The notes under the pieces are model-generated. The model did no database searches. It worked only from the letters and a program-made list of their open reading frames with translations, and had not been told where the DNA came from. A stretch of 64,000 nt of DNA. Origin: Mesorhizobium onobrychidis. GTDB taxonomy: Bacteria; Pseudomonadota; Alphaproteobacteria; Rhizobiales; Rhizobiaceae. Below are positions 1 to 8,663 of this stretch, one piece after another. Position 1 is the stretch's first letter; each line of letters starts with the position of its first letter. Both the position numbers and the translations under genes were made by a program. Location of the stretch: contig NZ_CP062229.1 in assembly GCF_024707545.1 (NCBI RefSeq), positions 4,011,501 through 4,075,500 on the forward strand, given 5' to 3'.

Positions 1-876
1 GGCTTCCAGGTATCTCAGGCGATTTGCGTCGCCGCCACGCTGGGCATTGCAGACCATCTCAAGGACGGAAAACGCACCAGCGGCGAACTGGCCGCGTTGA
101 CCAATACTCATCCGCAGGCGCTCTACCGGCTGCTGCGCGCCCTTGCGTCGGTCGGCGTGTTCCATGAAGCGGAAGACCGGTCGTTCTCGCTGACCCCGCT
201 CAGCGGCGCGTTGCGATCCGATGTTCAGCAGTCGGTCGAGCCGTGGGCGATTCTGGCCGGACGGCCGTATTTCCGTCAGGCATCCGGAAGAGTCCGTCAT
301 CTTCCACCGCGCGATGACGGCCATGTCGCGTGGCGTCGCCGCCGCGGTGATCGCGGCCTATGACTTCCGGCCGTTCTCTGTCGTCATGGATGTCGGGGGC
401 GGGCAGGGCGCGCTGCTTGCCGAAATCCTCTGCCGCAATCCCGGCCAGCGCGGCATTCTTTTCGATCAGCCGCAGGTCTGGCGAAGGCCGGCCCGGTCTT
501 TGACGCCGCGGGCGTATCCGATCGATGCGACATCGTCGCCGGCGATTTCTTCGTCTCGGTGCCCGAGGGCGCCGATGCGATTGTGCTTAAATGGATCCTG
601 CATGACTGGGACGACGACACAAACATCCGGATCCTGAAAACCTGCCGCCGGGCGATGCGCCCCGAAGGCAAGCTGCTGGTGCTCGAGAGCATTCTGGCGC
701 CGCCCAACGAAGGCGCCGGCGCAAAATTCGGCGATCTGAACATGCTGGTCATGCCGGGCGGGCAGGAGCGCACGGCGGAAGAATTCAGGTCGCTGCTTGC
801 GGCGTCGGATTTTCGGGTCGCGAATATTGTTGAAGCCGGACCTCGCATCAGCATCATCGAGGCGGAACCGGTCTGA
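1..876 (+). pseudogene. decayed O-methyltransferase (5' end outside window)
   Basis: The pieces match the SAM-dependent O-methyltransferase family that has an N-terminal winged-helix dimerisation domain. The first frame reads a winged-helix segment (LYRLLRALASVGVF) up to about 275. The reading then moves to frame 2, with HPEESVIFHRAM and the SAM-binding motif DVGGGQG. At about 478 it returns to frame 1 for LKWILHDWDDD and the C-terminus. The stretch between GRPYF and HPEES is much shorter than usual for the family, so an internal deletion plus two frame changes is likely. Sequencing error could explain the second shift but not easily the missing segment. The start lies upstream of the window. 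Confidence 0.8.
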
Positions 877-979
877 CTGCTTTGCGGGTCTGAAACGCTC
901 CGGATGTTCTCAAGCCACAGCGGCTTCCCTCTGCTCTGCCCACTGGACGGCTGTCGCAGCGAACGTTATCGCAGTTGTC

Positions 980-1783
980 ATGAAGGCGCCGGAAAGGGAA
1001 GGAGTGGAGGATTTTTCAGCCTTGGCGCGGCTGCGCGGCACGCTGCGCAAACTTTATCACGGGCGCACGCCCGCGGCTTTCCGGTTTCAACTGGTCGCCA
1101 TTGTCATCGACCTTGCCATCATCGCCTTCTTCATCGCCACACCGGTGATCCAGGAGTCGTCCTCTTTCCTCTGGCTTGATTATTCTGTGGCAGCACTTGT
1201 CGCCGCTGACATGATTGCCCGGCTGCTTGCCTCCAACGACATGCTGCGCCTGATGAAACAGCCGGCGTCGTGGGTCGATGCCTTTATCCTGCTGACGCTG
1301 CTGATGCCTTCGGCGCTGGCCAACCTAGGTTTTCTGCGCATATTGCGGCTGTGGTCGCTGTCACGCAGCGGCGCGCTGTGGCGGTTTTTCGAGATGCGCG
1401 GGCTCAAAAAATGGCGCGAGGCGAGCCATGCAGTCATCAATCTCCTGACATTCCTCCTTGTCATCACCGGCTTCGTCTACACCTTCTTTTTCAGCACCGG
1501 GGCCGGTCTCGAAGGCTATGTCGACGCGCTTTATTTCACCGTCGCCACGGTGACAACGACCGGCTTCGGCGACATCGTCCTGCCGGGTATCGCCGGCAAG
1601 CTCACCGCGATCGTCACTATGATCATCGGCATATCGCTGTTCGTCAGGCTGGCGCAGGCGCTCTTCCGCCCCGCCAAGGTGTTTTTTTCCTTGCCCCAAT
1701 GCGGACTTCAGCGGCACGAACCCGACGCCGTCCACTGCAAGGCCTGCGGGCATCTCCTCAACATCCCCGACGAAGGCGACTGA
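980..1783 (+). CDS. small two-pore-type ion channel protein (potassium channel family)
   Basis: Predicted 267-residue inner-membrane cation channel, probably potassium. Four hydrophobic segments resemble a voltage-sensor bundle, including an Arg-rich S4-like stretch (FLRILRLWSLSR). They are followed by a pore segment with the selectivity-filter motif TTTGFGD and a last helix. The C-terminus carries a small Cys/His cluster (QCGLQRHEPDAVHCKACG) like a zinc ribbon, though the first Cys of the usual CxxC pair appears to be Leu. The ATG at 980 is preferred because upstream in-frame codons are not membrane-like. It converges on an EamA gene, with hairpins between them. The ion specificity is inferred from the filter motif. 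Confidence 0.8.
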   Translation: MKAPEREGVEDFSALARLRGTLRKLYHGRTPAAFRFQLVAIVIDLAIIAFFIATPVIQESSSFLWLDYSVAALVAADMIARLLASNDMLRLMKQPASWVDAFILLTLLMPSALANLGFLRILRLWSLSRSGALWRFFEMRGLKKWREASHAVINLLTFLLVITGFVYTFFFSTGAGLEGYVDALYFTVATVTTTGFGDIVLPGIAGKLTAIVTMIIGISLFVRLAQALFRPAKVFFSLPQCGLQRHEPDAVHCKACGHLLNIPDEGD

Positions 1784-1793
1784 AATGCGAGGC

Positions 1794-1889
1794 TAGAGCG
1801 CGGTTTTGGTGGAATCAAAACCGCGCTCTAACTCTTTGCTTTAACGCATTTTGTCGGACGCCAAACGAAGACGTTTGGCTGCAAAATGC
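1794..1889. terminator. two strong hairpins between convergent genes, repeat-like
   Basis: A perfect 15-bp stem (1794-1808 with 1816-1830, arms TAGAGCGCGGTTTTG) is followed by a nested hairpin: outer arms GCATTTTG 1846-1853 with CAAAATGC 1882-1889, inner arms GCCAAACG 1860-1867 with CGTTTGGC 1872-1879. They sit between two convergent genes and could end transcription from both sides. The AGAGCG/CGCTCT ends recur elsewhere in the window (48.8 and 51.0 kb), so this is probably a rhizobial intergenic repeat that also works as a terminator. Confidence 0.6.
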
Positions 1890-2770
1890 TAAGACGCTGC
1901 CACTTCCGCAGGTTTGGTCGCTTTTTTCTGCAGATTGAGCAGATTGCCCAGCAGGATCAGCAAGGCTCCGCCGGCGGTGAAAGCGTCGATCTGCTCCTGA
2001 TACAGCAGCCAGCCGATCAGCGCCGACAGCGGCACGCGCAAAAAGTCCATCGGCGAGATGACGGTCGCGTCGGCATAGGCGAGCGCGCGGGCCATGCAGA
2101 AATGCGACGACATGCCGGTGAAGGCGATCAGCAGGAGCCACGGCCACAGTTCGAGCGGCGGGTTGCGCCATTCGTAGAGCGCCGGGACAAGGCCGAGCAC
2201 GGACTGGATGACCAGCATCCAGAAGATGATGGACACGACGCTGTCCGTCCGCGTCAGCGATTTGACCAGGACCACAGATATACCGAAGCAGACCGCAGCA
2301 CCCAGCACGACAACATGTCCCGGATCGACGGAGCCGACGCCCGGACGGACGATGATCAGCACGCCGATCAGCCCGAGCACGATGGCCGCAAGTCTGGGCC
2401 GGCTTAGTCTTTCACCAAGAAAGCCGACCGCCAGAATGGCCGTCCAGATCGGCGTCGTGAATTCGATGGAGATCAGCACGGCCAGCGGAATCAGCGTCAA
2501 GGCGTAGAGCCATGCTGCCTGGCCGACAAAATGGACGACATTGCGGGCGATATGGGCCAAGGGGCGTTTGGTGCGCATCGCCGCGAAACCGCCTGATATC
2601 ATCACCAGCGGCAGGAGGATGAAAAGGCCGATCACCGAGCGCAGTTCCAGCACCTGGAAGACGTTGAGCTCGGCTGTCGTGGCGCGGCCGGCGACCGACA
2701 TCGTCAGAAACGACGCGATCGACAGCGCCATCCAGAACGCGGCCTTGGGGATCGACGGTGAGGGTGCCAT
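1889..2770 (-). CDS. EamA/DMT family transporter
   Basis: About 293 residues with ten hydrophobic segments arranged as two EamA repeats, the pattern of drug/metabolite exporters such as RhaT and YdcZ relatives. Characteristic segments include FTTPIWTAILAVGFLGERLS in the first half and DFLRVPLSALIGWLLYQE in the second. The ATG at 2770 gives the usual family length; ATGs at 2800 and 2821 are possible and no clear Shine-Dalgarno sequence decides. The substrate cannot be told from sequence. The stop lies directly at the foot of the nested hairpin. Confidence 0.85.
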   Translation of the reverse strand: MAPSPSIPKAAFWMALSIASFLTMSVAGRATTAELNVFQVLELRSVIGLFILLPLVMISGGFAAMRTKRPLAHIARNVVHFVGQAAWLYALTLIPLAVLISIEFTTPIWTAILAVGFLGERLSRPRLAAIVLGLIGVLIIVRPGVGSVDPGHVVVLGAAVCFGISVVLVKSLTRTDSVVSIIFWMLVIQSVLGLVPALYEWRNPPLELWPWLLLIAFTGMSSHFCMARALAYADATVISPMDFLRVPLSALIGWLLYQEQIDAFTAGGALLILLGNLLNLQKKATKPAEVAAS

Positions 2771-2952
2771 GCACGCTATGTCGCAAGCCGAGACTTTCAT
2801 CGCAACCGCTAATCGACGCATTCGGCTGGGCCAGAGGCGGCACGTTGAAAAGCGGTCATGCTGAGGGCGGAACCTGCCGTCACGGCGGGCGTTGGTCCAA
2901 CAGCCAATTCGTTGGAAACATCGTCGTTCCGATATCAACGAGGAGAGATCCC

Positions 2953-3459
2953 ATGAAATCATTCGCACGATTTGCACTTGCCGCCTGCCTGGCGGCTGCG
3001 GCCGGCGCGGCTCATGCCGACGAGGCCGATTTTCTCCGTTCGTTCCGGGGGAATTTCGCCGGCAAGGGCACCGTCAAGGTAACCACCGAGGCGCCGACGG
3101 TGAATGTCTCCTGCCGCTTCAATTCTGACGCGACGTCGACCTCCTTGTCGCTGGATGGCAAATGCCGCGGCCTTGTCGTGGTGACACGCGCCATCAGTGC
3201 CGATCTGAAGTCCAGCTGGGCGAAGTACAGTGGCACCTATGTCGGATCCCGCACCGGGCCGGCACAGCTCAGCGGCAGCCGTTCGGGCAATGCCATCAAT
3301 CTCGGCATCCGTTGGGCCAAGGAGGTCAACGGCGATCGCAAGGCGCAAATGACGGTCGAGAAGAACGGCGAGGACGGCATGCGGCTGACCGTTACCGACG
3401 TCGACCCGAAAACCGGCGAGAGCGTGGTGACCAGCCGGATCGATCTGCAACGCATCTGA
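2953..3459 (+). CDS. small secreted protein of unknown function
   Basis: 168 residues with a clear Sec signal peptide (MKSFARFALAACLAAAAGAAHA) cut after about residue 22, so the product is probably periplasmic. The mature part is rich in beta-prone residues and has two Cys (in VSCRF and GKCRG) that could form a disulfide. No family is recognised with confidence. The start at 2953 is supported by an AGGAGAG Shine-Dalgarno sequence 6-12 bases upstream. It is transcribed divergently from the EamA gene and stands alone. Confidence 0.7.
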   Translation: MKSFARFALAACLAAAAGAAHADEADFLRSFRGNFAGKGTVKVTTEAPTVNVSCRFNSDATSTSLSLDGKCRGLVVVTRAISADLKSSWAKYSGTYVGSRTGPAQLSGSRSGNAINLGIRWAKEVNGDRKAQMTVEKNGEDGMRLTVTDVDPKTGESVVTSRIDLQRI

Positions 3460-3483
3460 CGGTACGGTCTATCTTTTTTGTTC

Positions 3484-3532
3484 GAGCATGATCTTTTCCG
3501 AAAAACGGATTCCACTTTTCGGGGTCATGCTC
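3484..3532. repeat. palindromic intergenic repeat (GAGCATGA type), copy 1
   Basis: The ends GAGCATGA (3484-3491) and TCATGCTC (3525-3532) pair perfectly, and inside them CCGAAAA pairs with TTTTCGG. A diverged copy lies at about 43532-43598. Elements of this kind are common in Mesorhizobium intergenic DNA. Here it overlaps the last bases of dinB and lies between two convergent genes, so it may also act as a terminator. Confidence 0.7.
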
Positions 3533-4847
3533 AGTCCTCGATCGGCTCGGGCGGGTGGGCGTTGCGGCCCTTGCCGAAGGTGTAGCCGGTCTCCACCGCC
3601 CTGCGGCCGAACTTGTCGCGCAGCGTGTCGATGGCGCCTTCGGCCATGGCGCGCTTGCGCGACTGGATATCGACGAGGTCGGGCGGATCGGCCTTTTCGT
3701 CATTCGAGAGATCGCTGACACCGATGCCGAGCAGGCGGTATCTTGTGCCATCCGCTTCCTTGCGCAGCAGCTCGAGCCCGGTCGAAAAAATGCGGTCGGC
3801 CAGCCGTGTCGGGTCGCCGAGTTGGAGATTGCGCGTGCGGGTCTTGAAATCCTGGGTCTTCAGCTTCAGCACGACGGTGCGCCCGGCGATGCCGGATTTC
3901 TTCAGCCGTCCCGAGACTTTTTCCGACAGCGCCCTCAGCACTGAAACCAATTCATCCAGGGAATCAATGTCGATGTCGAAGGTGGTCTCTGCCGATACGC
4001 TCTTTGCGTCCTGGTCGGGATGGACGCGGCGCTCGTCCTCGCCGCGTGAAAGATGGTAGAGGCGGTCGCCCATCACGCCGTAGCGGCGCATCAGGTCGCC
4101 GCGCTCCATGCGCTGCAACTGGCCGATCGTGCGGATGCCGTCCCGTTCAAGCGTGGCGGTGAAGGCTTTTCCCACGCCCCAGATCAGCGTCACCGGCTGC
4201 TCGGCCAGAAAGCCAGTCGCCTCGGCCTCGCCGATCACCGAAAAGCCGCGTGGCTTGCGAAAGTCCGACGCCACCTTGGCCAGGAACTTGCAGTAGGACA
4301 GGCCTGATGAAACGGTGATGCCGATCTCTTTCTCCACGCCCAGCGCGAAGCGTGCGAGCACCACCGCCGGCGGCAAGCCATGCAGGCGCTCAGTGCCGGC
4401 AAGGTCCAGAAACGCTTCGTCGATCGAGATCGGCTCGACCAGCGGCGTCAGCGCCTGCATCATGGCGCGCACCTCGCGGCCGACGCGTGCGTATTTTTCC
4501 ATGTCCGGCGGGATGACGACCGCTTCCGGACAGGCTTCGAGCGCCTTGAACATCGGCATCGCCGAGCGCACCCCGTGGATGCGCGCGATGTAGCAAGCGG
4601 TGGAGACGACGCCGCGCTTGCCGCCGCCGATGATCAACGGCCGGTCCTTCAGCGCCGGGTTGTCGCGCTTTTCGACCGCCGCATAAAACGCGTCGCAATC
4701 GATATGGGCGAGATGCAGCCGATAGAGCTCCGGATGGTGGGCAAGTCGTGGACTGCCGCAGCGTTCGCAGCGCCGTGCCTCGCCGCGCTGAAAGGTCAGA
4801 CAGTCGCGGCAAAAACCGTGATCGGGATTGTTGACAGGAGCCGCCAT
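3531..4847 (-). CDS. dinB: DNA polymerase IV (Y-family translesion polymerase)
   Basis: Error-prone polymerase that bypasses lesions. The core carries [17 protein letters not shown] with the first catalytic Asp, and SIDEAFLDL with the catalytic Asp-Glu pair, followed by thumb, HhH and little-finger regions. The N-terminus has an extra C4 zinc-ribbon (CRDC and CERCG), a form seen in rhizobial DinB2-type proteins but not in E. coli. The start is chosen at 4847 because the ATG at 4859 lies inside the LexA box; the 442-residue form from 4859 remains possible. The LexA site directly upstream implies SOS induction. It is transcribed divergently from a GNAT gene. Confidence 0.92.
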   Translation of the reverse strand: MAAPVNNPDHGFCRDCLTFQRGEARRCERCGSPRLAHHPELYRLHLAHIDCDAFYAAVEKRDNPALKDRPLIIGGGKRGVVSTACYIARIHGVRSAMPMFKALEACPEAVVIPPDMEKYARVGREVRAMMQALTPLVEPISIDEAFLDLAGTERLHGLPPAVVLARFALGVEKEIGITVSSGLSYCKFLAKVASDFRKPRGFSVIGEAEATGFLAEQPVTLIWGVGKAFTATLERDGIRTIGQLQRMERGDLMRRYGVMGDRLYHLSRGEDERRVHPDQDAKSVSAETTFDIDIDSLDELVSVLRALSEKVSGRLKKSGIAGRTVVLKLKTQDFKTRTRNLQLGDPTRLADRIFSTGLELLRKEADGTRYRLLGIGVSDLSNDEKADPPDLVDIQSRKRAMAEGAIDTLRDKFGRRAVETGYTFGKGRNAHPPEPIED

Positions 4848-4853
4848 CGCTGC

Positions 4854-4868
4854 GAACATAAAGAGAAC
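4854..4868 (-). promoter_or_regulatory. LexA (SOS) box upstream of dinB
   Basis: GAAC at 4854-4857, seven bases, GAAC at 4865-4868. Read on the minus strand this is GTTC-N7-GTTC, the direct-repeat LexA operator established for Alphaproteobacteria. It lies 7-21 bases before the chosen dinB start and 60 bases before the divergent GNAT gene, so it could control both. Confidence 0.85.
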
Positions 4869-4927
4869 AAAGGCAATGGTACGTCAGGACGGACGCCACG
4901 ACAAGGCGGTGGGCCGGGAGAGAGCTC

Positions 4928-5503
4928 ATGAATACGACCATAGCGCCGCTGGTGCCTGAGCTTTGGGCTGATTTCGAAGATCTTTTCGGTAAGCAAGGCG
5001 CCTGCTACGGCTGCTGGTGCACACATTTCCGGCTGTCGCCGGCAGCGCGCCGCGCCAGCGACCGGGAGCGCAACAAGGACCACATCAAGGCGCGGATCGA
5101 GGCCGGGCCACCACCGGGCCTGCTGGCGTTCGAGGATGGCAAGGCGGTCGGCTGGATGCAGATCGGCCCGCGCGCCGACGTGCCCGAATGGAACAATAAG
5201 GGCAGGGGGTCGGCGCCGGTCGATCCTGCCGACGCCACGGATCCGGGCGTCTGGGCGATCTCTTGCTTCTTCATCCGCGTCAAGGCGCGCGGCAGGGGCG
5301 TGACGCACCGGCTGGTCGAAGGCGGCATCGAGTTTGCTCGCCAGAATGGCGCGCGGCTGGTCGAGGCGTGTCCGATCGACCTGTCGAAAGATTCGCGTTC
5401 GATCGGGCTGTTCGTCGGCTCGTCGCGGGTCTTCGAGAAAGCCGGCTTCGAGAGGCTGGTCGAGCGCAAGGCGGGCCGACCGCTGATGCGATTGGTGCTT
5501 TAA
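4928..5503 (+). CDS. GNAT family N-acetyltransferase
   Basis: 191 residues. The acetyl-CoA binding motif is seen as IRVKARGRGVTHRLVE around residues 117-132, with the usual beta-strand before it (WAISCFF). The N-terminal Cys cluster CYGCWC is typical of one GNAT subfamily whose substrate is unknown. The ATG at 4928 has a GGGAG sequence about 7 bases upstream. Its start region faces dinB and its LexA box, so DNA-damage control is possible but not shown. Confidence 0.82.
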   Translation: MNTTIAPLVPELWADFEDLFGKQGACYGCWCTHFRLSPAARRASDRERNKDHIKARIEAGPPPGLLAFEDGKAVGWMQIGPRADVPEWNNKGRGSAPVDPADATDPGVWAISCFFIRVKARGRGVTHRLVEGGIEFARQNGARLVEACPIDLSKDSRSIGLFVGSSRVFEKAGFERLVERKAGRPLMRLVL

Positions 5504-5652
5504 CCAGTGCTGCTGTGCGCGCCGCTGCCGCGGCGGTCGCTCGGCGGCGGCCAAATCTCGTAGCCGGCCTGCATAATCAGACGGTTGACATCCAGCAGGA
5601 ATAAATCCGCCTGCGGCCCGTTCCTCCTCGGATTTTTCCATGGAGGCTATCG

Positions 5653-5858
5653 ATGTTTCATTTTTCCCAGACCACTCGCTCGATCCGGTTTGTCTGTCCG
5701 CCGGAAGACCATGGCGTCATCGCGCCGCCGGTGGCGGCCAAGACGGTCCTGCCGGACTGGTTCCGCAAATTGCCGCCAGTCGATTCGCAGCCCGCCGTCC
5801 CTTTGCCGTTGCAGGCGCCGGACCAGATCGTAGCGACTGGGCTGAGTTCGCCTGACGG
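5653..5858 (+). pseudogene. 5' fragment of an unrecognised gene
   Basis: A convincing start (GGAGG at 5642-5646, ATG at 5653) leads into a clean segment of about 45 residues (RFVCPPEDHGVIAPPVAAKT, then VLPDWFRKLPPVD). After that the reading becomes low-complexity and runs into the remnant of a different protein, a subtilase, in another frame. The first part probably belonged to a longer protein whose 3' part is gone. Its family is not recognised. A functional small protein ending at 5913 cannot be excluded. Confidence 0.5.
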
Positions 5859-6071
5859 CCGAAGACCAGCACCTCCTTCGCGGCGCCGTTTGTTGCCGCC
5901 GCAGCGGCGTTGATAAAATCGGCAAACAGCAACGCCACCGCAGCCGACATTCACGACGCGCTCGGCAAGTCGGCGGAAGATCTCGGCGCGCCGGGCAAGG
6001 ATGCCGTCTTCGGCTGGCGCCTGCTCAATGCCCGGGCCGCTTGCGTCGTCACGGCGAAGAAGGCGACGTGA
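5859..6071 (+). pseudogene. C-terminal remnant of a subtilisin-like (S8) serine protease
   Basis: Frame 3 from 5859 reads PKTSTSFAAPFVAAAAALI, then ATAADIHDALGKSAEDLG and KDAVFGWRLL, ending at TGA 6069-6071. TSFAAP around the nucleophile Ser and the DLGxxGxDxxxGxGLL tail are hallmarks of S8 peptidases. A stop at 5853-5855 closes this frame upstream, and no catalytic Asp or His region is present nearby. Only about 70 residues of the enzyme remain. Confidence 0.8.
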
Positions 6072-6208
6072 TGCTCCACTGTTGATGCCGGCGCGAAGGA
6101 TCACTACGGATCGGCTTCTGGCGCCCAAGGAGGGATTGCACCTCGCCCGTTTCTGCTTACGGTGACCTCTGGAGTTTTCTACCACAAGAATAGCAACGGA
6201 GATTCTGC

Positions 6209-7696
6209 GTGAACCGCGTTCTGCCAGCCGTCTTTGTTCTCGCGCTCAGCGCGCCCGCCTTCGGCCAGACCGTTGACAGCGAGGGTGCGAAGCAGCTCTC
6301 CGAAAATCTGTCCCGCTATATCGGCAAGCAGGCGAGCGGTCTCCTGAAGGTTTCGGTGGAAGGCGACGCCTACAAACTCGCCGTCGACGTCAAACCTGTC
6401 GTGGACCTGCTGGCGGCGCAGCATTCCTTCAAGTTCGACTTCAGCCCCTACGCATTGCTCGTCAAGCCAAGCAGCAACGGGACATGGAGCGTCTCGGCGG
6501 ATGTGTCGCCAAGCGGGTCCTTCGAGTTCAAGGGGCCGGAAGGCCCGCAGAGCATGCAGTTCTCGATCAAAGACAGCAAGTTCACCGGCGTCTACGATCC
6601 CGAACTGGCAGCTTTCACCAGTGCAACACAGTCGATGGCCGGCATGACGATCAATTCCCAGGACGCCATGCAGCGCGCCAAGGTGAGCGCCGGCGCCGGT
6701 ACTGCCACCATGAACGCAACCAAAGCTGCGAATGGCGGCGTGGATTTCACCGCGATGCAGACGGTCGCCGATTTTGCCGAAGCGCTTGATTTTGACGACC
6801 CCAAAAGCGGGCTGAAATTCCCGCTCACGATCAAATCGCCAGAACTGTCGGTGAATGCGACCGGCAAGGGCGTGCGGACAAAGCCGTTTCTCGATCTGCT
6901 GGCATTTGCCGTCGCCAATGAAGACGAAGCCAAGCTGAAGGCCAACCAGACGCAGCTCAAATCGCTTTTGCTCGCCGCGCTGCCGCTGTGGGAGCGGATC
7001 GACGGAAGCTACGGGCTCAAGGATATCAGTGTCGAAAGCCCGGTCGGACATTTCGGTGCGGCGGAGCTCGGCACCAGCTTCGGGACCGACGGCATCGCCC
7101 AGAACGGAGCAGTCAACTATACGATCAAGGCCGCAGGATTGACGATCCCTCCGAATCTTGTGCCCGCCTGGGGTACGGCGTTGCTGCCCACCGACATCAA
7201 TCTGAATTTCGGCGGCGCCAACATCGATCTCGACAGCATGGCGAAAAAGGCGATCGAAGCCTTTGATCTAAACAAGAATCCGCCGCTGCCGGCGGACTTT
7301 GGCGATCAGATCAAAGCTGATTTCATGGCCAAGACGCCGAAATTTGTCATCGGCCACAGCACCGTGAAGAACGGCGACATGGAAATCGCGATGGAAGGCG
7401 AGATGACGTTCCCCGGCATGAAGCCGGAGGCAAATGTGACGATCGATATCGCAGGCTACGACAGAATTGTGGAAAGCCTGCAGGCGGCGGCGAAGTCGGA
7501 GGCGGAAGCCGCGCAATATGTGCCGGTGGCGCTTGCGATCAAGGGATTCGGCAAGACGCTGCCGGACGGCCGCATCGAATGGGTCGTCAACGGCAAGCCG
7601 GACGGTTCGGTCACGGTCAATGGTGTCATGGTGAAGCCGGCCGATCCGGTTGCGAATGATGAAGGCGACGACAGCGAAGAAGAAACGACGCCGTAG
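6209..7696 (+). CDS. secreted protein, possibly DUF2125-like
   Basis: 495 residues with a Sec signal peptide (NRVLPAVFVLALSAPAFG). The rest alternates beta-rich stretches with short helices and ends in a very acidic tail (ANDEGDDSEEETTP). The layout recalls the DUF2125/AsmA-like periplasmic proteins of Alphaproteobacteria, but this assignment is tentative and the function is unknown. The start codon is GTG at 6209, supported by GGAG at 6198-6201 with seven bases of spacing. It sits alone between a protease remnant and a convergent small gene. Confidence 0.7.
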   Translation: MNRVLPAVFVLALSAPAFGQTVDSEGAKQLSENLSRYIGKQASGLLKVSVEGDAYKLAVDVKPVVDLLAAQHSFKFDFSPYALLVKPSSNGTWSVSADVSPSGSFEFKGPEGPQSMQFSIKDSKFTGVYDPELAAFTSATQSMAGMTINSQDAMQRAKVSAGAGTATMNATKAANGGVDFTAMQTVADFAEALDFDDPKSGLKFPLTIKSPELSVNATGKGVRTKPFLDLLAFAVANEDEAKLKANQTQLKSLLLAALPLWERIDGSYGLKDISVESPVGHFGAAELGTSFGTDGIAQNGAVNYTIKAAGLTIPPNLVPAWGTALLPTDINLNFGGANIDLDSMAKKAIEAFDLNKNPPLPADFGDQIKADFMAKTPKFVIGHSTVKNGDMEIAMEGEMTFPGMKPEANVTIDIAGYDRIVESLQAAAKSEAEAAQYVPVALAIKGFGKTLPDGRIEWVVNGKPDGSVTVNGVMVKPADPVANDEGDDSEEETTP

Positions 7697-7720
7697 GCGT
7701 TTTCGCGATCCGATCGTCGC

Positions 7721-8020
7721 TCATATCGAATGTTCATGGTCGTCGTCGCCAAGCGGCAGCGCCCGCAGCGCCTTGCCGACGGAAGCCGGCGGCGTGCCGG
7801 TTTCCTCCGCGAAACGCATGAGCGTCGGCTCGTGGGCGAGGATGAACTGCAGCACGCCGGCCAGGAATCCCGGCTCGCCGGCGGCCTGGCGGATGGAATG
7901 CGCCTCAATGCCGGTGATCGCCAGGAAACGGGGCAGAAGTTCCGGATCGGCGGCGACGAAGCCCAATGCCTTCACGGCAATGGTTTCCGCTTCCTCGCGC
8001 ATTGACGCTGCGTTTGCCAT
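7721..8020 (-). CDS. DUF3572 family protein
   Basis: 99-residue, mostly helical protein with the features of DUF3572: EEAETIAVKALGFVAADPEL, then FLAITGIEAHSIRQ and FLAGVLQFILAHEPTL. This small family is nearly confined to Rhizobiales and relatives and is usually next to divK, as here, where it is divergent from divK and pleD. The function is unknown. The ATG at 8020 is chosen because AGAAGG lies a few bases upstream and the conserved region starts there; the open frame continues much further upstream without similarity. Confidence 0.85.
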   Translation of the reverse strand: MANAASMREEAETIAVKALGFVAADPELLPRFLAITGIEAHSIRQAAGEPGFLAGVLQFILAHEPTLMRFAEETGTPPASVGKALRALPLGDDDHEHSI

Positions 8021-8258
8021 CACTACCTTCTTGCGCGGTGGAATGAGTCTCTTTTTGGCAGTAATCGCAAGCGTCGCCTGCGGCAAGCCATCTAGCTCTG
8101 CAATGCGGTGTTCGAGGTGAAATCCGAAGCTTTTCCGGCAACCGGTTTCCGTTTCGTCAATTATATTGCCGTAGAGTCGAGCAGGGTTTGGTGCGTACCG
8201 GCGAGGGCGCATGACGGCAACAACCTTCGCGCGGAAGGCAGGCCGGGACGGGAATTTG

Positions 8259-8630
8259 ATGCCTAAGAAGGTCATGATCGTCGAGGATAATGAGCTCAAC
8301 ATGAAGCTCTTTCGCGACCTCATCGAAGCGAGCGGTTACGAGACGGTACGCACACGCAACGGCCTGGAAGCGCTGGATCTGGCGCGACTGCACAAGCCGG
8401 ACCTCATTTTGATGGACATCCAACTGCCCGAAGTGTCGGGGCTGGAAGTGACCAAATGGCTGAAGGAGGACGACGACCTCCATGTCATACCGGTCATTGC
8501 CGTCACCGCATTCGCGATGAAGGGCGATGAGGAGCGTATCCGCCAGGGTGGCTGCGAAGCCTATATTTCCAAGCCGATCTCGGTGCCGCGTTTCATCGAA
8601 ACCATCAAATCCTACCTGGGCGACGCCTGA
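8259..8630 (+). CDS. divK: single-domain response regulator DivK
   Basis: 123-residue receiver domain with no output domain. The sequence is very close to Caulobacter Div[15 protein letters not shown] at the start, phospho-acceptor Asp53 in [22 protein letters not shown] and the KPIS motif with conserved Lys. In Caulobacter DivK connects the kinases DivJ and PleC to the CtrA cell-cycle pathway. The ATG at 8259 has GGGACGGGA just before it and gives the standard length; an upstream ATG at 8211 would add 16 residues unlike the family. It is followed 33 bases later by pleD, as in other Alphaproteobacteria. Confidence 0.95.
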   Translation: MPKKVMIVEDNELNMKLFRDLIEASGYETVRTRNGLEALDLARLHKPDLILMDIQLPEVSGLEVTKWLKEDDDLHVIPVIAVTAFAMKGDEERIRQGGCEAYISKPISVPRFIETIKSYLGDA

Positions 8631-8663
8631 TGCGCCCTTCCAGCCGAGCCGGAGCTTTATAAG

